In this document: in pieces, positions 26,924 through 37,379 of the stretch
How the letters are laid out: each line of letters starts with the position of its first letter
How positions within the stretch are numbered: position 1 is the first letter of the stretch
Assembly: GCA_927407015.1 (NCBI GenBank)
Contig: CAKMJT010000044.1
Coordinates: 1 to 57,544 of the forward strand
Origin: an uncultured Proteiniphilum sp.
GTDB lineage: Bacteria; Bacteroidota; Bacteroidia; Bacteroidales; Dysgonomonadaceae
DNA: 57,544 nucleotides
Direction of reading: 5' to 3'
Translations under genes and position numbers: made by a program
Notes under the pieces: generated by a model
Seen by the model: only the letters and a program-made list of their open reading frames with translations
What the model was told of the DNA's origin: nothing
The model's database searches: none

Positions 26924-28653
26924 ATGTATTCAGATAAAAAGAGTGTTTTACAATTGGTGGCATTGCTCAGGGCACATGACATCATGCACGTCGTCCTGTC
27001 TCCCGGATCACGGAACGCACCGCTGATCCACTCCCTGGTGACAGACAGCCACTTCACCTGCTACAGCATTGTGGATGAACGGAGTGCGGGCTTTTTCGCC
27101 TTAGGGGTGTCAGAGGCTCTCCGGAGGCCGGTGGCTGTATGCTGCACCTCGGGCACAGCAGCACTGAACCTGGCTCCGGCCGTGGCGGAGGCCTTTTATC
27201 AGCAACTGCCGCTGCTGGTGATCACCGCCGACCGTCCTCCCGCCTGGACAGGACAGATGGACGGACAGACCATCCCCCAGGAGAAGATGTTCGGCCCACT
27301 GGTACGCCGGTCGGTGCAACTCCCCGAGGTGAAGGATGCGGAGGAGGAATGGCACTGCAACCGGCTGATCAACGAGGCCATCCTGAGCCTGGACAACGAT
27401 GGCATCTTCGGCCCGGCGCACATCAATATCCCCCTTTCCGAGCCGCTCTTTGGTTTCACCACCCCCACACTGCCACCTGTGCGGGTCATCCGCCGACCGA
27501 AACAGGACTACCGGATCAGTGAGGAAGGACAGTATCATACACGTTTCGGGCGTTTTACGAAAAGGATGATCATCGTCGGTCAACTGCCGCCGGAGAACGG
27601 GCTGTCAGCCCTCCTGGAGAGGCTCCGCAAGGAACAGGGTGTGGTGGTGCTGGCAGATCATCTCTCCAATATTCCGCCGGGGGAGACCTCCCGTTTTGAT
27701 GTGCTGCTGCGCTCGGCGACAGCGGAGGAGTTGCAGGAGCTGACACCCGACCTGGTGATCACCTTGGGCGGACATGTCGTCTCCAAATGGTTGAAGCAGT
27801 TTATCCGCTCAGCTGCGGTCCGTGAACAATGGCATATCTCTCCCTCGGGAGTGGTCACTGACACCTTTCAACAGGTGACCGACATCGTGCGAAGCGACAA
27901 CGAAACATTCCTGCGTTATCTCGCGGAGATACCGTACGACACGAAGATGGTGCTGTCCGAGGACACAACTACTACGTTCTATAGCACAACAACGGCATCC
28001 AATAAGCCGTCCACAGCGTTTGCTGCTGCCTGGAACAGAGCCTGTGCTGCGGTCACTGTACCGGATGCAGCATTCTCCGACCTCTATGCCGTGGGGGCAC
28101 TGATGCGCAGCATGCCGGCCAATGCCACGCTGCAGCTGGCCAACAGCCACAGTGTCTACCTGGCACAACTGTTCGACTTGCCCTCATCGGTACACCGTTT
28201 CTGCAACCGGGGCACCAACGGCATCGAGGGATCGCTCTCCACAGCCGTGGGATATGCGGCAGCAACGCAACGGCTGACCGTCCTGCTGACCGGCGACCTG
28301 AGCTTCTTCTACGACATGAACGGGCTGTGGAACAGACACCTTACTTCCAACCTTCGTATCCTGCTGAACAACAACGGCGGCGGAGAGATCTTCCACACGC
28401 TGCCCGGGTTGAACAGTTCGGAGGTGCTGAACGACTACATTGCGGCGGCACATACCACCGGGGCAAAGGCCTGGGCTGAGCAACAGGGCCTGCGTTATCT
28501 TGCCGCCCGGAATGCAGCAGAACTGCAGCAACAATTGCCTCTTTTCATGAACCATGAGAGCGATCAGCCTGTTTTACTGGAGGTGTTCACCTCCATGGAG
28601 GAGAACAGGGAACAGATAGCATCCTATTATCAACAGCAAAAAACAAAAAAACA

Positions 28654-28657
<4 letters not shown>
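26924..28657 (+). CDS. menD: SEPHCHC synthase (2-oxoglutarate decarboxylase-type, ThDP)
   Basis: 577 residues, the standard three-domain thiamine-diphosphate fold. It joins isochorismate and 2-oxoglutarate to form SEPHCHC, the second committed step. Visible motifs are [16 protein letters not shown] and [12 protein letters not shown] at the N-terminus, [28 protein letters not shown], the [16 protein letters not shown] segment and the ThDP-binding region [16 protein letters not shown] with NNNGGGEIF. Its stop overlaps the menB start by four bases. It sits in the usual order menF-menD-menB. Confidence 0.97.
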
Positions 28658-29475
<818 letters not shown>

Positions 29476-29487
29476 ACCTTTTTTGCC

Positions 29488-30546
29488 GTGTTCAGGACAG
29501 AGATCATCCCCCACACACTACGGTTCAAACAGCCTGCAGGCACCTCGAGAGGTGTCTACCATGTGCACAATGTCTGGTATGTTGTGCTCCGCGACAGTGA
29601 GGATCCCATGCACACCGGCATCGGCGAGTGTGCCCCGCTGCCCGACCTGAGCTGCGACTACGACGCCCACTATGCAGAGACGCTCAGCAGCTTCTGCCGG
29701 ATCATGGAGGAGCGGCAGCAGTTGGATAGTGAGCCCCTGCGCCGCCACCCCTCCATCCTCTTTGGTCTGGAGAACGCCCTGCAACACTACCGGCAACGCT
29801 CCTGGCAGCTCTGGAAGAGCCCCTTCAGTCGCGGCGAGGAGGGGATCACCATCAACGGGCTGATCTGGATGGGTGATTATCCTTCTATGCTGCATCAAAT
29901 TGAGTCGGCTCTGGCAAGGGGGTTTCATTGTGTCAAGCTGAAGATCGGAGCGATTGATTTTGAAAAGGAACTGGCACTGTTACGCTTTATCCGCAGCCAC
30001 TACTCCGCAGAGGAGGTGGAGCTGCGTGTGGATGCCAACGGCGCATTCACACCCGGGGAAGCGGGAGAGAAGCTGCACAGGCTGGCCACACTCGATCTTC
30101 ACTCCATCGAACAACCCATCCGGGCAGGACAATGGCAGGAGATGGCACGGCTGTGTGCCTCATCTCCCCTGCCCGTGGCGCTGGATGAGGAGCTGATCGG
30201 GATTGGCGATCCTGCCGAAAAGCGAAGACTGCTGGAGATTATCCGGCCACACTATCTCATCCTGAAACCTTCCCTGCACGGCGGCATCAGCGGCTGCAGC
30301 GAATGGATCACACTGGCCGGTGAGATGGATATCGGCTGGTGGATCACCTCCGCCCTGGAGTCGAACATCGGGCTGAACAGCATCGCCCAGTGGTGCGCTA
30401 CCCTCGGCAACCCGTTACCGCAGGGACTGGGAACCGGCACCCTCTACACCAACAATATCCCCCTCCCGCTGGAGATCAAGGGAGAACGGTTGTGGTTCCA
30501 TCCCGAGGGTGTCTTCCCTGACATGACAGGTGGGTGCTTTCCCTGA
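29488..30546 (+). CDS. menC: o-Succinylbenzoate synthase (GTG start)
   Basis: 352 residues, enolase superfamily. The enzyme dehydrates SHCHC to o-succinylbenzoate. Catalytic residues are in place: KLKIG (Lys base), VDANGAF (metal Asp), IEQPI (metal Glu), LDEEL (metal acid) and LILKPSLHGG (second Lys). The start is taken as GTG at 29488 (VFRTEIIPHTLRF in the gene, read as Met), with no ATG that would give a normal N-terminus. The last residues (FPDMTGGCFP) are encoded by a 25-bp tandem repeat, and the stop falls inside the second copy, so the C-terminus may have been extended or replaced by the repeat. Confidence 0.94.
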   Translation: MFRTEIIPHTLRFKQPAGTSRGVYHVHNVWYVVLRDSEDPMHTGIGECAPLPDLSCDYDAHYAETLSSFCRIMEERQQLDSEPLRRHPSILFGLENALQHYRQRSWQLWKSPFSRGEEGITINGLIWMGDYPSMLHQIESALARGFHCVKLKIGAIDFEKELALLRFIRSHYSAEEVELRVDANGAFTPGEAGEKLHRLATLDLHSIEQPIRAGQWQEMARLCASSPLPVALDEELIGIGDPAEKRRLLEIIRPHYLILKPSLHGGISGCSEWITLAGEMDIGWWITSALESNIGLNSIAQWCATLGNPLPQGLGTGTLYTNNIPLPLEIKGERLWFHPEGVFPDMTGGCFP

Positions 30547-30584
30547 CATAACAGGTGGGTGCTTTCCCTGACATGACCAAAGGG
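30510..30584 (+). repeat. 25-bp tandem repeat, three copies, across the menC stop
   Basis: Copies lie at 30510-30534, 30535-30559 and 30560-30584. Each contains CTTTCCCTGACAT or CTTCCCTGACAT followed by GACAGGTGGG, AACAGGTGGG or GACCAAAGGG. Copies one and two differ at two positions. The menC stop (30544-30546) is inside copy two and menE starts 20 bases after copy three. Confidence 0.9.
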
Positions 30585-30604
30585 CACCTTTCCGAAGATA
30601 AAAA

Positions 30605-31699
30605 ATGACCGATATGAATGAAATACGCATTTCAGGAATCACCTACAGCGGTGATGAGATCAGAGCAGACCGAACTATCCATTTCACCGGTCAATCTCCT
30701 TTTCATCATCAGCTCTGTCTTTTTCTGAAGGATTGGTTCTCCCCGTCCCGCACAATGCGCCTGCGTACATCGGGATCGACCGGTGTGCCGAAAGAGATCA
30801 CCGTACGGAAAGAACAGATGCTGCAAAGTGCACGGATGACCTGTGATTTCTTTCAGCTGAATAAAGGCGATAAGGCGTTGCTCTGCCTGCCGCTCGATTA
30901 TATTGCGGGGACGATGATGGTGGTACGTGCCATCTGTGCCGGGCTGGATCTCTACCCCGTAGAACCTTCGGGCCATCCGCTCGCCGGGGGGGCTGAGCTG
31001 TATGATTTTGCGGCGATGGTACCGCTGCAGGTATACAACGCGCTGCAAACTGCAGAAGAAAGGCAACGGCTATCGCAAATCAGAAAGCTCATCATTGGAG
31101 GCGGAGCAATAGACGAACAGCTGGCAGAGGCGCTGAAAAATTTCCCCAACGCCATCTATGCCACCTACGGGATGACCGAGACGGTGTCGCATATTGCATT
31201 GCGCAGCATCAGCGGCACCGGGGCAGACCGATTTTACACCCCTCTGCCGGGGGTGACGCTCAGCCAGTCGGACGAACAGACACTGATCATCGATGCGCCA
31301 CGGGTGGCCGATGCGCCGGTAGTCACCAACGATATTGCCGAAGTCAGGGAAGATGGCACATTTCGTATTATCGGGAGAAAAGACAATGTGATCAATACGG
31401 GAGGCATCAAGGTACAGACAGAAGAGGTGGAACGGATTTTACGTCCGCATATGACGGGTAACTTCGCGATCACTTCCCTGCCCAATGCTAAGCTGGGGGA
31501 GGCAATTATACTGCTGATAGAACCGGCGGCTGATCCTGATGCCGTTAGGGAGGCGGTAAAAAAGCTTCTCCCCCGTTATCAGCAACCGCTGCATATCCTG
31601 ACCGTAGATGCCATTCCCCTCACCGGAAGCGGCAAGACCGACCGTACAGCCACAAAAAATCTGGCAATGAAAACAGTTTCATTGCCAGATTCGGTTTGA
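30605..31699 (+). CDS. menE: o-Succinylbenzoate-CoA ligase (short form)
   Basis: 364 residues, an ANL-superfamily adenylating enzyme shorter than the ~450-residue enzyme of other phyla. It activates o-succinylbenzoate to its CoA thioester for MenB. Signatures are RTSGSTGVPKEI (P-loop-like), LDYIAGTMMVVRA, IIGGGAIDE, YATYGMTETVSHIALR, the hinge GRKDNVINTGGIKVQTEEVE and the C-terminal catalytic Lys in TGSGKTDR. The N-terminal domain is trimmed. An in-frame ATG at 30614 is an alternative start. Its 3' end is built into a 15-bp perfect hairpin. Confidence 0.95.
   Translation: MTDMNEIRISGITYSGDEIRADRTIHFTGQSPFHHQLCLFLKDWFSPSRTMRLRTSGSTGVPKEITVRKEQMLQSARMTCDFFQLNKGDKALLCLPLDYIAGTMMVVRAICAGLDLYPVEPSGHPLAGGAELYDFAAMVPLQVYNALQTAEERQRLSQIRKLIIGGGAIDEQLAEALKNFPNAIYATYGMTETVSHIALRSISGTGADRFYTPLPGVTLSQSDEQTLIIDAPRVADAPVVTNDIAEVREDGTFRIIGRKDNVINTGGIKVQTEEVERILRPHMTGNFAITSLPNAKLGEAIILLIEPAADPDAVREAVKKLLPRYQQPLHILTVDAIPLTGSGKTDRTATKNLAMKTVSLPDSV
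31658..31691 (+). terminator. 15-bp hairpin at the end of menE
   Basis: AATCTGGCAATGAAA (31658-31672) pairs perfectly with TTTCATTGCCAGATT (31677-31691) across a four-base loop. It is within the last codons of menE and 40 bases before the end of the convergent RNA methyltransferase gene. There is no U-run, so a bidirectional terminator or mRNA-end stabiliser is the best reading. Confidence 0.6.
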
Positions 31700-31730
31700 T
31701 GATTACCTCAACAAATGAAGTGATGATCAC

Positions 31731-33578
31731 TCATTCCCCCTTTCGGGGCCGACGTAACCGGGGTTCTTTCCTCTCCTGGTCACCCGGTATCCTATCCCGG
31801 TCTCCCGACGTTGCATCATTTCCCATCTTGCCGGTCGCCCTTTTATTGAAGTTGTGAGGTTTGTGATCTTTCTCAAAAGAACGGCTACGATCCTTATTCT
31901 CAGAATCAAACGAGCGTTCATGCGGTTTATGATCCTCCCGATAGGAACGATTGCGATCCTTGTTTCGGGCATCAAACGAACGCCCACCAGGCTTGCGCTC
32001 TTCGCCGGCCCGCGATTCGTCCGTTCCGCTGCCTCTTTCGGTGTCGCGCTTATGCGGATATCGTGCTTTATTGAAAGTGCTTCCGTCTGTTTTACGATTT
32101 ACGTCATCGTACCGTTTTCCCGGTTCGCGCCCTTTGTCAACCGGACGTCTGCCCGGCCTGAAAGACTTTTCCCCTTTTCTTTCCGGCCTCTCTTCCCCGC
32201 TCTGTCGGTCAAAATTACTGTGTGCCTGTTCCTCATCTTCCCTTTCGGCACGCTTTGAACGACGATAACCTTCTTTTGAGTTTCTTTCAGCCAGGTCATC
32301 ATAACGCCTGGGCCGGTCACGATCATCATTGCCTTTCGGATGCTCCCTGCGTTTGCCCGAAAAAATCTCATACTCACGCATCTCACATTCCAGTTCCCCG
32401 TTATACAGAAAAAAACGCCGGGTATGTTTCAACCCGATGGCATCGAACGACTCTTTCCGGTAACTCAGGATATAGGCATTAAACCCGGCAAAAACATGCT
32501 TCAGCCGCTCACCGATCATCGCATAAAGCCCCTCCAGCTCGTCCACTTTAAGACGTTCCCCATACGGTGGGTTGGTAATCAGCACCCCTTCTGCTGCCGG
32601 CGCCTCGGTATATTGCTGAAAAGGCATTATCTGCAAATCGATGTACTTTTTTAAACCGGCATTTTTGATATTCTTCTCGGCAATTGCGATTGCCTGGGGC
32701 GAGATATCGGAACCGATGATGCGGTGTTTGAACTCCTTTGCTCCCGAGTCATCGTTATAGATCTGGCTGAAGAGCTCCTGGTCGAAATCCTTCCACTTTT
32801 CAAAGGCAAAGTGCTGACGGTGAATACCCGGCGGGATGCCCAGGGCGATCATCGCCGCTTCAATGAGTAAGGTGCCTGAACCGCACATGGGATCGATAAA
32901 CGTACTTTCGCCGCGCCATCCCGATTTCAGGATCATACCCGCGGCAAGCACCTCACTGATCGGCGCTTCGGTCTGTGCCACCCGGTATCCGCGTTTGTGC
33001 AACGATTCACCCGAGCTGTCGAGTGACAGTGTGCATTTGTTGTGTGAAATATGGATGTTGAACACCATGTCCGGGTTGGTGAGGCTCACCGAGGGACGTT
33101 TCCCGTACCGCTCCATGAACCAGTCGGCGATGGCATCCTTCACTTTATAGGCGACAAACTTCGAGTGGGTGAAGATATGGGAATAGACCACGGCATCAAT
33201 CGAGAAGGTGGTATCCAGAGAGAGATAATCCTCCCAGTTCACCTGTTTCAGTGCCTCATATACCTCATCGGCGCTCTCCGCCTTGAAGGCGTGGACCGGC
33301 TTCAGGATGCGCAGTGCTGTGCGGCAGTGGATGTTGGCCTTGTAGACCAGCGCCTTGTCGCCGGTGAAGGAGACCATGCGGGTGCCCATCTCCACATTGT
33401 CGGCACCCAGCGCGATCAGCTCTTCGGCCAGCACATCTTCCAGTTCCGCCATAGTTTTGGCAATCATGGGGAATTGTTCACTATAGTTAGTCGTTTTCTC
33501 ACTATGCCATAGTTCGGGCGAGCTTGCACTCTGCTCATTCAGCTTACGAAAACGTTCATTTTCGATCATTATTTTCAA
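31731..33578 (-). CDS. RlmL-like THUMP-domain rRNA guanine methyltransferase with long charged tail
   Basis: 615 residues. Residues 1-36 are an unusual N-terminal extension. The THUMP/ferredoxin-like region begins at about 37 (EQFPMIAKTMAELEDVLAEEL), and the Rossmann methyltransferase domain follows (IDPMCGSGTLLIEAA; catalytic ITNPPYGERL). This is the family of 23S rRNA N2-guanine methyltransferases (RlmL/YcbY N-terminal half); the target G is inferred. From about residue 409 to the end (~207 residues) the protein is a low-complexity Arg/Lys/Asp/Glu/Gly tail, probably disordered and RNA-binding. It has two 22-residue near-identical units at 533-576. TATCTTTG on the minus strand (33592-33599), 14 bases before the ATG, supports this upstream start. 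Confidence 0.9.
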   Translation of the reverse strand: MKIMIENERFRKLNEQSASSPELWHSEKTTNYSEQFPMIAKTMAELEDVLAEELIALGADNVEMGTRMVSFTGDKALVYKANIHCRTALRILKPVHAFKAESADEVYEALKQVNWEDYLSLDTTFSIDAVVYSHIFTHSKFVAYKVKDAIADWFMERYGKRPSVSLTNPDMVFNIHISHNKCTLSLDSSGESLHKRGYRVAQTEAPISEVLAAGMILKSGWRGESTFIDPMCGSGTLLIEAAMIALGIPPGIHRQHFAFEKWKDFDQELFSQIYNDDSGAKEFKHRIIGSDISPQAIAIAEKNIKNAGLKKYIDLQIMPFQQYTEAPAAEGVLITNPPYGERLKVDELEGLYAMIGERLKHVFAGFNAYILSYRKESFDAIGLKHTRRFFLYNGELECEMREYEIFSGKRREHPKGNDDRDRPRRYDDLAERNSKEGYRRSKRAEREDEEQAHSNFDRQSGEERPERKGEKSFRPGRRPVDKGREPGKRYDDVNRKTDGSTFNKARYPHKRDTERGSGTDESRAGEERKPGGRSFDARNKDRNRSYREDHKPHERSFDSENKDRSRSFEKDHKPHNFNKRATGKMGNDATSGDRDRIPGDQERKEPRLRRPRKGE

Positions 33579-33591
33579 TTAAATAGGAGTA

Positions 33592-33599
33592 CAAAGATA
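33592..33599 (-). promoter_or_regulatory. -7 box for the RlmL-like gene
   Basis: Read on the minus strand this is TATCTTTG, an exact TAnnTTTG match, in the 34-base gap after the GHL10 gene. It gives the methyltransferase gene its own promoter and decides for the long N-terminus. Confidence 0.55.
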
Positions 33600-33612
33600 G
33601 TGTTTTTTAACG

Positions 33613-35133
33613 TCACAGTCTTATCTTTATCTTCTTCTCTTTTGATTCATTGCCAAATGCATCCAAGGCGGTCACCACGTAGATATATTTTATATCACCA
33701 CCCTCGTACGGCAGCACGAAAAAATTATCGGGCGTCACTTGCAGTATATGCTCTGCCCGGTTGATATCTACTTTTTCTTTGTGACCAAAACGATAGACCA
33801 CATACTTCTGTGCCGCTTCGGGATTCGTGAGTTCTCCCGCATGCTCCCAGGTAAGGAAATGCATATCTTCGGTAAATACTTCGGTGAGCTTCTTCACGGT
33901 GCCGGGACGGCCGTGGTGCATGTGCGTATAGGGCGGAACCAATGCTCTGGAACGGTGAATATCAGTTTTCAGCACATCGGCCACCCCTTCAAAATTATCC
34001 AGAATCTGATAACCGTACCAGTAGCAGTTGCCGTGTACAAAAGCCATTTCGCGCGAAAGGCGGATTTTGGCATGCAGCTCATTTTTATCGATACTGCGTT
34101 TCAGATCCTGACCAATGTAAAGATGCCGCTGATAATTGTGTGCATTCCACCAGTGCAACAACGTCGTATAATCGGCGGCACTGTGTCCTGTTTCCCAATA
34201 AAGCTGCGGCAGGTTATAATCGATCCATCCTTTCTCCACCCACAGTTTGATATCGGCATAGAGGTCATCATAGTTCTGCAGTCCGTTTGTATCACTTCCA
34301 TCGGGATCGTTCCGCTTGTTGCGATAGATACCAAAGGGACTGATACCGAAACGCACCCACGGCTTTGTGCCCGCGATGGTATATTTAATCTGTTGAATCA
34401 GCAGGTTCACGTTGTTGCGGCGCCAGTCGCCCCGCTGCGAGAGAGAGAAACCCTGCGAAGGAGCGTACATTTGGAAGCTTTTATCATCGGGGAAAGGGGT
34501 ACCTGCAATGGGGTACGGGTAGAAATAATCATCCATGTGGATCGCATCTACATCGTACCGGGAAACAATATCCTGCACTACCTCGCAAATAAAACCCCTG
34601 TTTTCGGGCAGTCCCGGATCAAAAAAAAGTTGATTCCCGTACTGTACAAACCTTTCGGGGTTTCTCCAGTAGATGTGATGCTCCGCAAGGGGATTGTTCA
34701 TATTCGTTTTCACCCGGTAGGGATTGAGCCAGGCATGTAACTCCATTCCCCTCCGGTGGCACTCTTCGATAATGAAAGAGAGCGGATCGAAGGAGGGATC
34801 ATCGGGTGCTTTGCCCTGTTCCCCGGTAAGGAAACGGCTCCATGGCTCCAGTTCCGATTTGTAAAAAGCATCAGCTTCAGGGCGTATCTGGAAGATGACA
34901 GCATTGATGCCGGCCTCATCCAGTTTGCGCACCATGTCGGAAAGATAATGTTTCATGGCGGCACTGTTCATCTGCCGGTAACGGGATTGACCGACGGTCT
35001 GTATCCACGCACCGCGAAATTCCCGTTTGGGTGTGGCATCGGGCTGCCGCGTAAGCGTGGTTTTGGAGGAGCCGCAAGCGGCAAAAAAAAGAACTGCAAA
35101 AAAGAAAAAAAATAACCGGATACCTCTTTTCAT
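33613..35133 (-). CDS. GHL10-type (DUF187) glycosyl-hydrolase-like lipoprotein
   Basis: 506 residues. A Phe-rich signal peptide has lipobox FAAC with the lipidated Cys at residue 20. The GHL10 domain (about 38-370) is recognised by REFRGAWIQTVGQSRY, AVIFQIRPEADAFYKSELEPWS, ELHAWLNPYRV, AIHMDDYFYPYP and VRFGISPFGIYRN. The family has a TIM-barrel fold related to glycoside hydrolases; its substrate is not settled, with envelope glycans or peptidoglycan suggested. A C-terminal FnIII-like region (about 415-505) ends the protein. Its gene is 24 bases downstream of the antiporter gene, same strand, so they may be co-transcribed. Confidence 0.9.
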   Translation of the reverse strand: MKRGIRLFFFFFAVLFFAACGSSKTTLTRQPDATPKREFRGAWIQTVGQSRYRQMNSAAMKHYLSDMVRKLDEAGINAVIFQIRPEADAFYKSELEPWSRFLTGEQGKAPDDPSFDPLSFIIEECHRRGMELHAWLNPYRVKTNMNNPLAEHHIYWRNPERFVQYGNQLFFDPGLPENRGFICEVVQDIVSRYDVDAIHMDDYFYPYPIAGTPFPDDKSFQMYAPSQGFSLSQRGDWRRNNVNLLIQQIKYTIAGTKPWVRFGISPFGIYRNKRNDPDGSDTNGLQNYDDLYADIKLWVEKGWIDYNLPQLYWETGHSAADYTTLLHWWNAHNYQRHLYIGQDLKRSIDKNELHAKIRLSREMAFVHGNCYWYGYQILDNFEGVADVLKTDIHRSRALVPPYTHMHHGRPGTVKKLTEVFTEDMHFLTWEHAGELTNPEAAQKYVVYRFGHKEKVDINRAEHILQVTPDNFFVLPYEGGDIKYIYVVTALDAFGNESKEKKIKIRL

Positions 35134-35157
35134 AGGTTGTAATGAATGAAAATTTTT

Positions 35158-37227
35158 TCAGGGAATGAAAATATAATTATCGCTCCCGAGCAACTGATCG
35201 GCCAGTTGTTGTTTCGGATAAATCACAATGCGACTGAAATGTGGAAAACGATTTTCTAACCGACCAGGCATACTTTCCAATACCGGGATATGAGAAATAT
35301 ACCCGCTGTGGGCAGAGATGAGGATGATTAAATCATCTTTTCTGATCTGATCACCACAGGACAAGGGATTATCCCAATCATAAAAGGGTTGTAAAATGAA
35401 GGTACCCGTTTTTTTCTGACCCGAGATGATCTTCTGCGTATCGGGATGACCCAGATGTAGCACCGGGATAGAGAGCTCCGAAGAGAGCTTGGTAACTTTG
35501 CTTACCCACATTTCAAAGCCTTCCTCTTTTTCGGCCAGGGGAGGTGAGATGACCACGATCCGCTTGTGGCTGATCAGGCTCTGTTCCACATGACACACCC
35601 ACAGGTTTTTATCCATATACTTGATGATCATTTCGATTTTCTCCCCCAGCAGTTTATCCCATAAACCGGCTTTACCCGGCCAGCCGAGAATTACCAAATC
35701 GGACATTGTTTCACGGGCTATTCTTACAATACCGTCCGCAGGATTATGATCAATGGTCGTGATAATGTCCACATTCACTTCGGCCGCCTTTGCAGTGGAC
35801 ACAAATTCCTGCAGTTTCTTCCGGAAATTGACGATATTCTTTTCAGCTTCCTCGTTGTTGGGCACGACTCCCAGCAGTGAAACAGGGTTAACCGATTTCT
35901 TGTCCTTCAGCAACAAGGCAAGATGAACATGATTACCGATATTGGTCGGATTGGCGATGGGCACCAGAATCTTCTCTTCTGCAAAATGCCCCATTGAGGA
36001 AGGCGACAACGGTGCATTTTCCTCACTGATGGCAATCTTACGTGCCGACCGCTGCGTTAAGACAGAAGCCACAATGCAGGTCAGCAGGATAAGGATGATG
36101 GTTCCGTTCAGAATATATTCATCCAGAATACCGGCTCTGTATCCAACAAGAATAATAGCCAGTGTGGCTGCAGCGTGCGAACTGCTCAGCCCAAAAATAA
36201 GTGTTCTCTGGGTAGCCGAATAGCGGAATGTTTTTTGGGTAGCCAGTGCTGCAAGCCATTTTCCTGTTAACGCCACAAGGGTGAGCGTCACGGCCACAAT
36301 GAGGGTGCGCGGGCCATCGAGCACGACTGAGATATCCACCAGCATGCCGACCGATATCAAAAAGATGGGGATGAACAAGGCATTTCCAAAAAACTCAATT
36401 CGGTTCATCAATGCCGAGGAATGCGGAATAAGCCTGTTCAGGGCCAACCCCGCAGCAAACGCACCAATAATGGGCTCAATACCTCCCAGCTCAACCAAAA
36501 ATCCCGCAGAGAAAACGACAAACAATACAAAAATGAAGTTGGAATATTTTTCAGATTCGGCTTTTTGAAAGAACCACCTGGCAACGTGCGGAGTGAGAAG
36601 AAATAGGATCACTGAGAAAACAATCAGTGATATCACAAGATTCAGAAGAAAACCCAGATTGAGCCCGCCATCATTGCTTGAAAGTACCAGCGCCAGTATG
36701 ATCAGCACCCCTGTATCGGTGAGAATAGTCCCGCCGACCGTGATTGCCACCGCCTGATTTCTTGCAACACCCAAGCGACTGACTATGGGATAAGCAACCA
36801 GTGTATGCGTAGAGAACATGCTTGCCGTGAGAAAACTGGCGTTCGCATCGTAGCCCAACAGATAATGACATACCGGATAACCTATCAGCAGCGGAATGAT
36901 GAAGGTGAAAAATCCAAAGGTCAGACTCTTGTTTCTGTGCTTCACAAATTCACCCAAATCAAGCTCCAGCCCTACAATAAACATGATGTAGAGCAACCCG
37001 ATGGTAGAGAACATCTCCACACCCCCTTGTGTGTTGTCAATCCAATTCAACCCGTGCGGACCAATAATGACTCCCGCCACTATCAACCCTATGATACTGG
37101 GCACGTTGAAGCGTTTCAGGAGTATCGGAGCCAGTAATACAATCAGTAAAAGGATGGAAAAAATCAATACCGGATTGGTGAACGGTAGAGCAAACGCATG
37201 CTGTAATTCGGTAAGAAATTCTGCCAT
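35158..37227 (-). CDS. CPA2-type cation:proton antiporter with C-terminal USP-like region
   Basis: 689 residues from the ATG at 37227 (MAEFLTELQHAF). A further in-frame ATG at 37416 is rejected because it would run across the divergent uvrA promoter and add 63 unlikely residues. The first ~390 residues form the Na+/H+ exchanger domain with about 12 membrane segments (FNVPSIIGLIVAGVIIGPHG; GGTILTDTGVLIILALVLS; GIEPIIGAFAAGLALNRLIP; LIFGLSSSHAAATLAIILVG). The rest is cytoplasmic and contains universal-stress-protein-like alpha/beta sequence (EEKILVPIANPTNIGNHVHLA near 445). It would exchange K+ or Na+ for protons across the inner membrane; the ion is not known. It is divergent from uvrA. Confidence 0.88.
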   Translation of the reverse strand: MAEFLTELQHAFALPFTNPVLIFSILLLIVLLAPILLKRFNVPSIIGLIVAGVIIGPHGLNWIDNTQGGVEMFSTIGLLYIMFIVGLELDLGEFVKHRNKSLTFGFFTFIIPLLIGYPVCHYLLGYDANASFLTASMFSTHTLVAYPIVSRLGVARNQAVAITVGGTILTDTGVLIILALVLSSNDGGLNLGFLLNLVISLIVFSVILFLLTPHVARWFFQKAESEKYSNFIFVLFVVFSAGFLVELGGIEPIIGAFAAGLALNRLIPHSSALMNRIEFFGNALFIPIFLISVGMLVDISVVLDGPRTLIVAVTLTLVALTGKWLAALATQKTFRYSATQRTLIFGLSSSHAAATLAIILVGYRAGILDEYILNGTIILILLTCIVASVLTQRSARKIAISEENAPLSPSSMGHFAEEKILVPIANPTNIGNHVHLALLLKDKKSVNPVSLLGVVPNNEEAEKNIVNFRKKLQEFVSTAKAAEVNVDIITTIDHNPADGIVRIARETMSDLVILGWPGKAGLWDKLLGEKIEMIIKYMDKNLWVCHVEQSLISHKRIVVISPPLAEKEEGFEMWVSKVTKLSSELSIPVLHLGHPDTQKIISGQKKTGTFILQPFYDWDNPLSCGDQIRKDDLIILISAHSGYISHIPVLESMPGRLENRFPHFSRIVIYPKQQLADQLLGSDNYIFIP

Positions 37228-37352
37228 TGGAATAACTTTATGGATATGGTGACAGTAAAACGTGTAGATGATTTTCACTGTCATCCACAAAATTAAAAAA
37301 ATATTTTGATTTATTTGGCACATGCTTTCTTTTTTGAAGCCTCCAAAGTGAT

Positions 37353-37373
37353 TATCTTTGCGAGTTATATTTG
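37353..37373 (+). promoter_or_regulatory. Two -7 boxes upstream of uvrA
   Basis: TATCTTTG (37353-37360) and TATATTTG (37366-37373) are both exact TAnnTTTG matches, ending 19 and 6 bases before the uvrA ATG at 37380. A TTTTG at 37331-37335 could serve as -33 element for the first. The second would give a leaderless or nearly leaderless mRNA. Confidence 0.5.
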
Positions 37374-37379
37374 AGCGAT

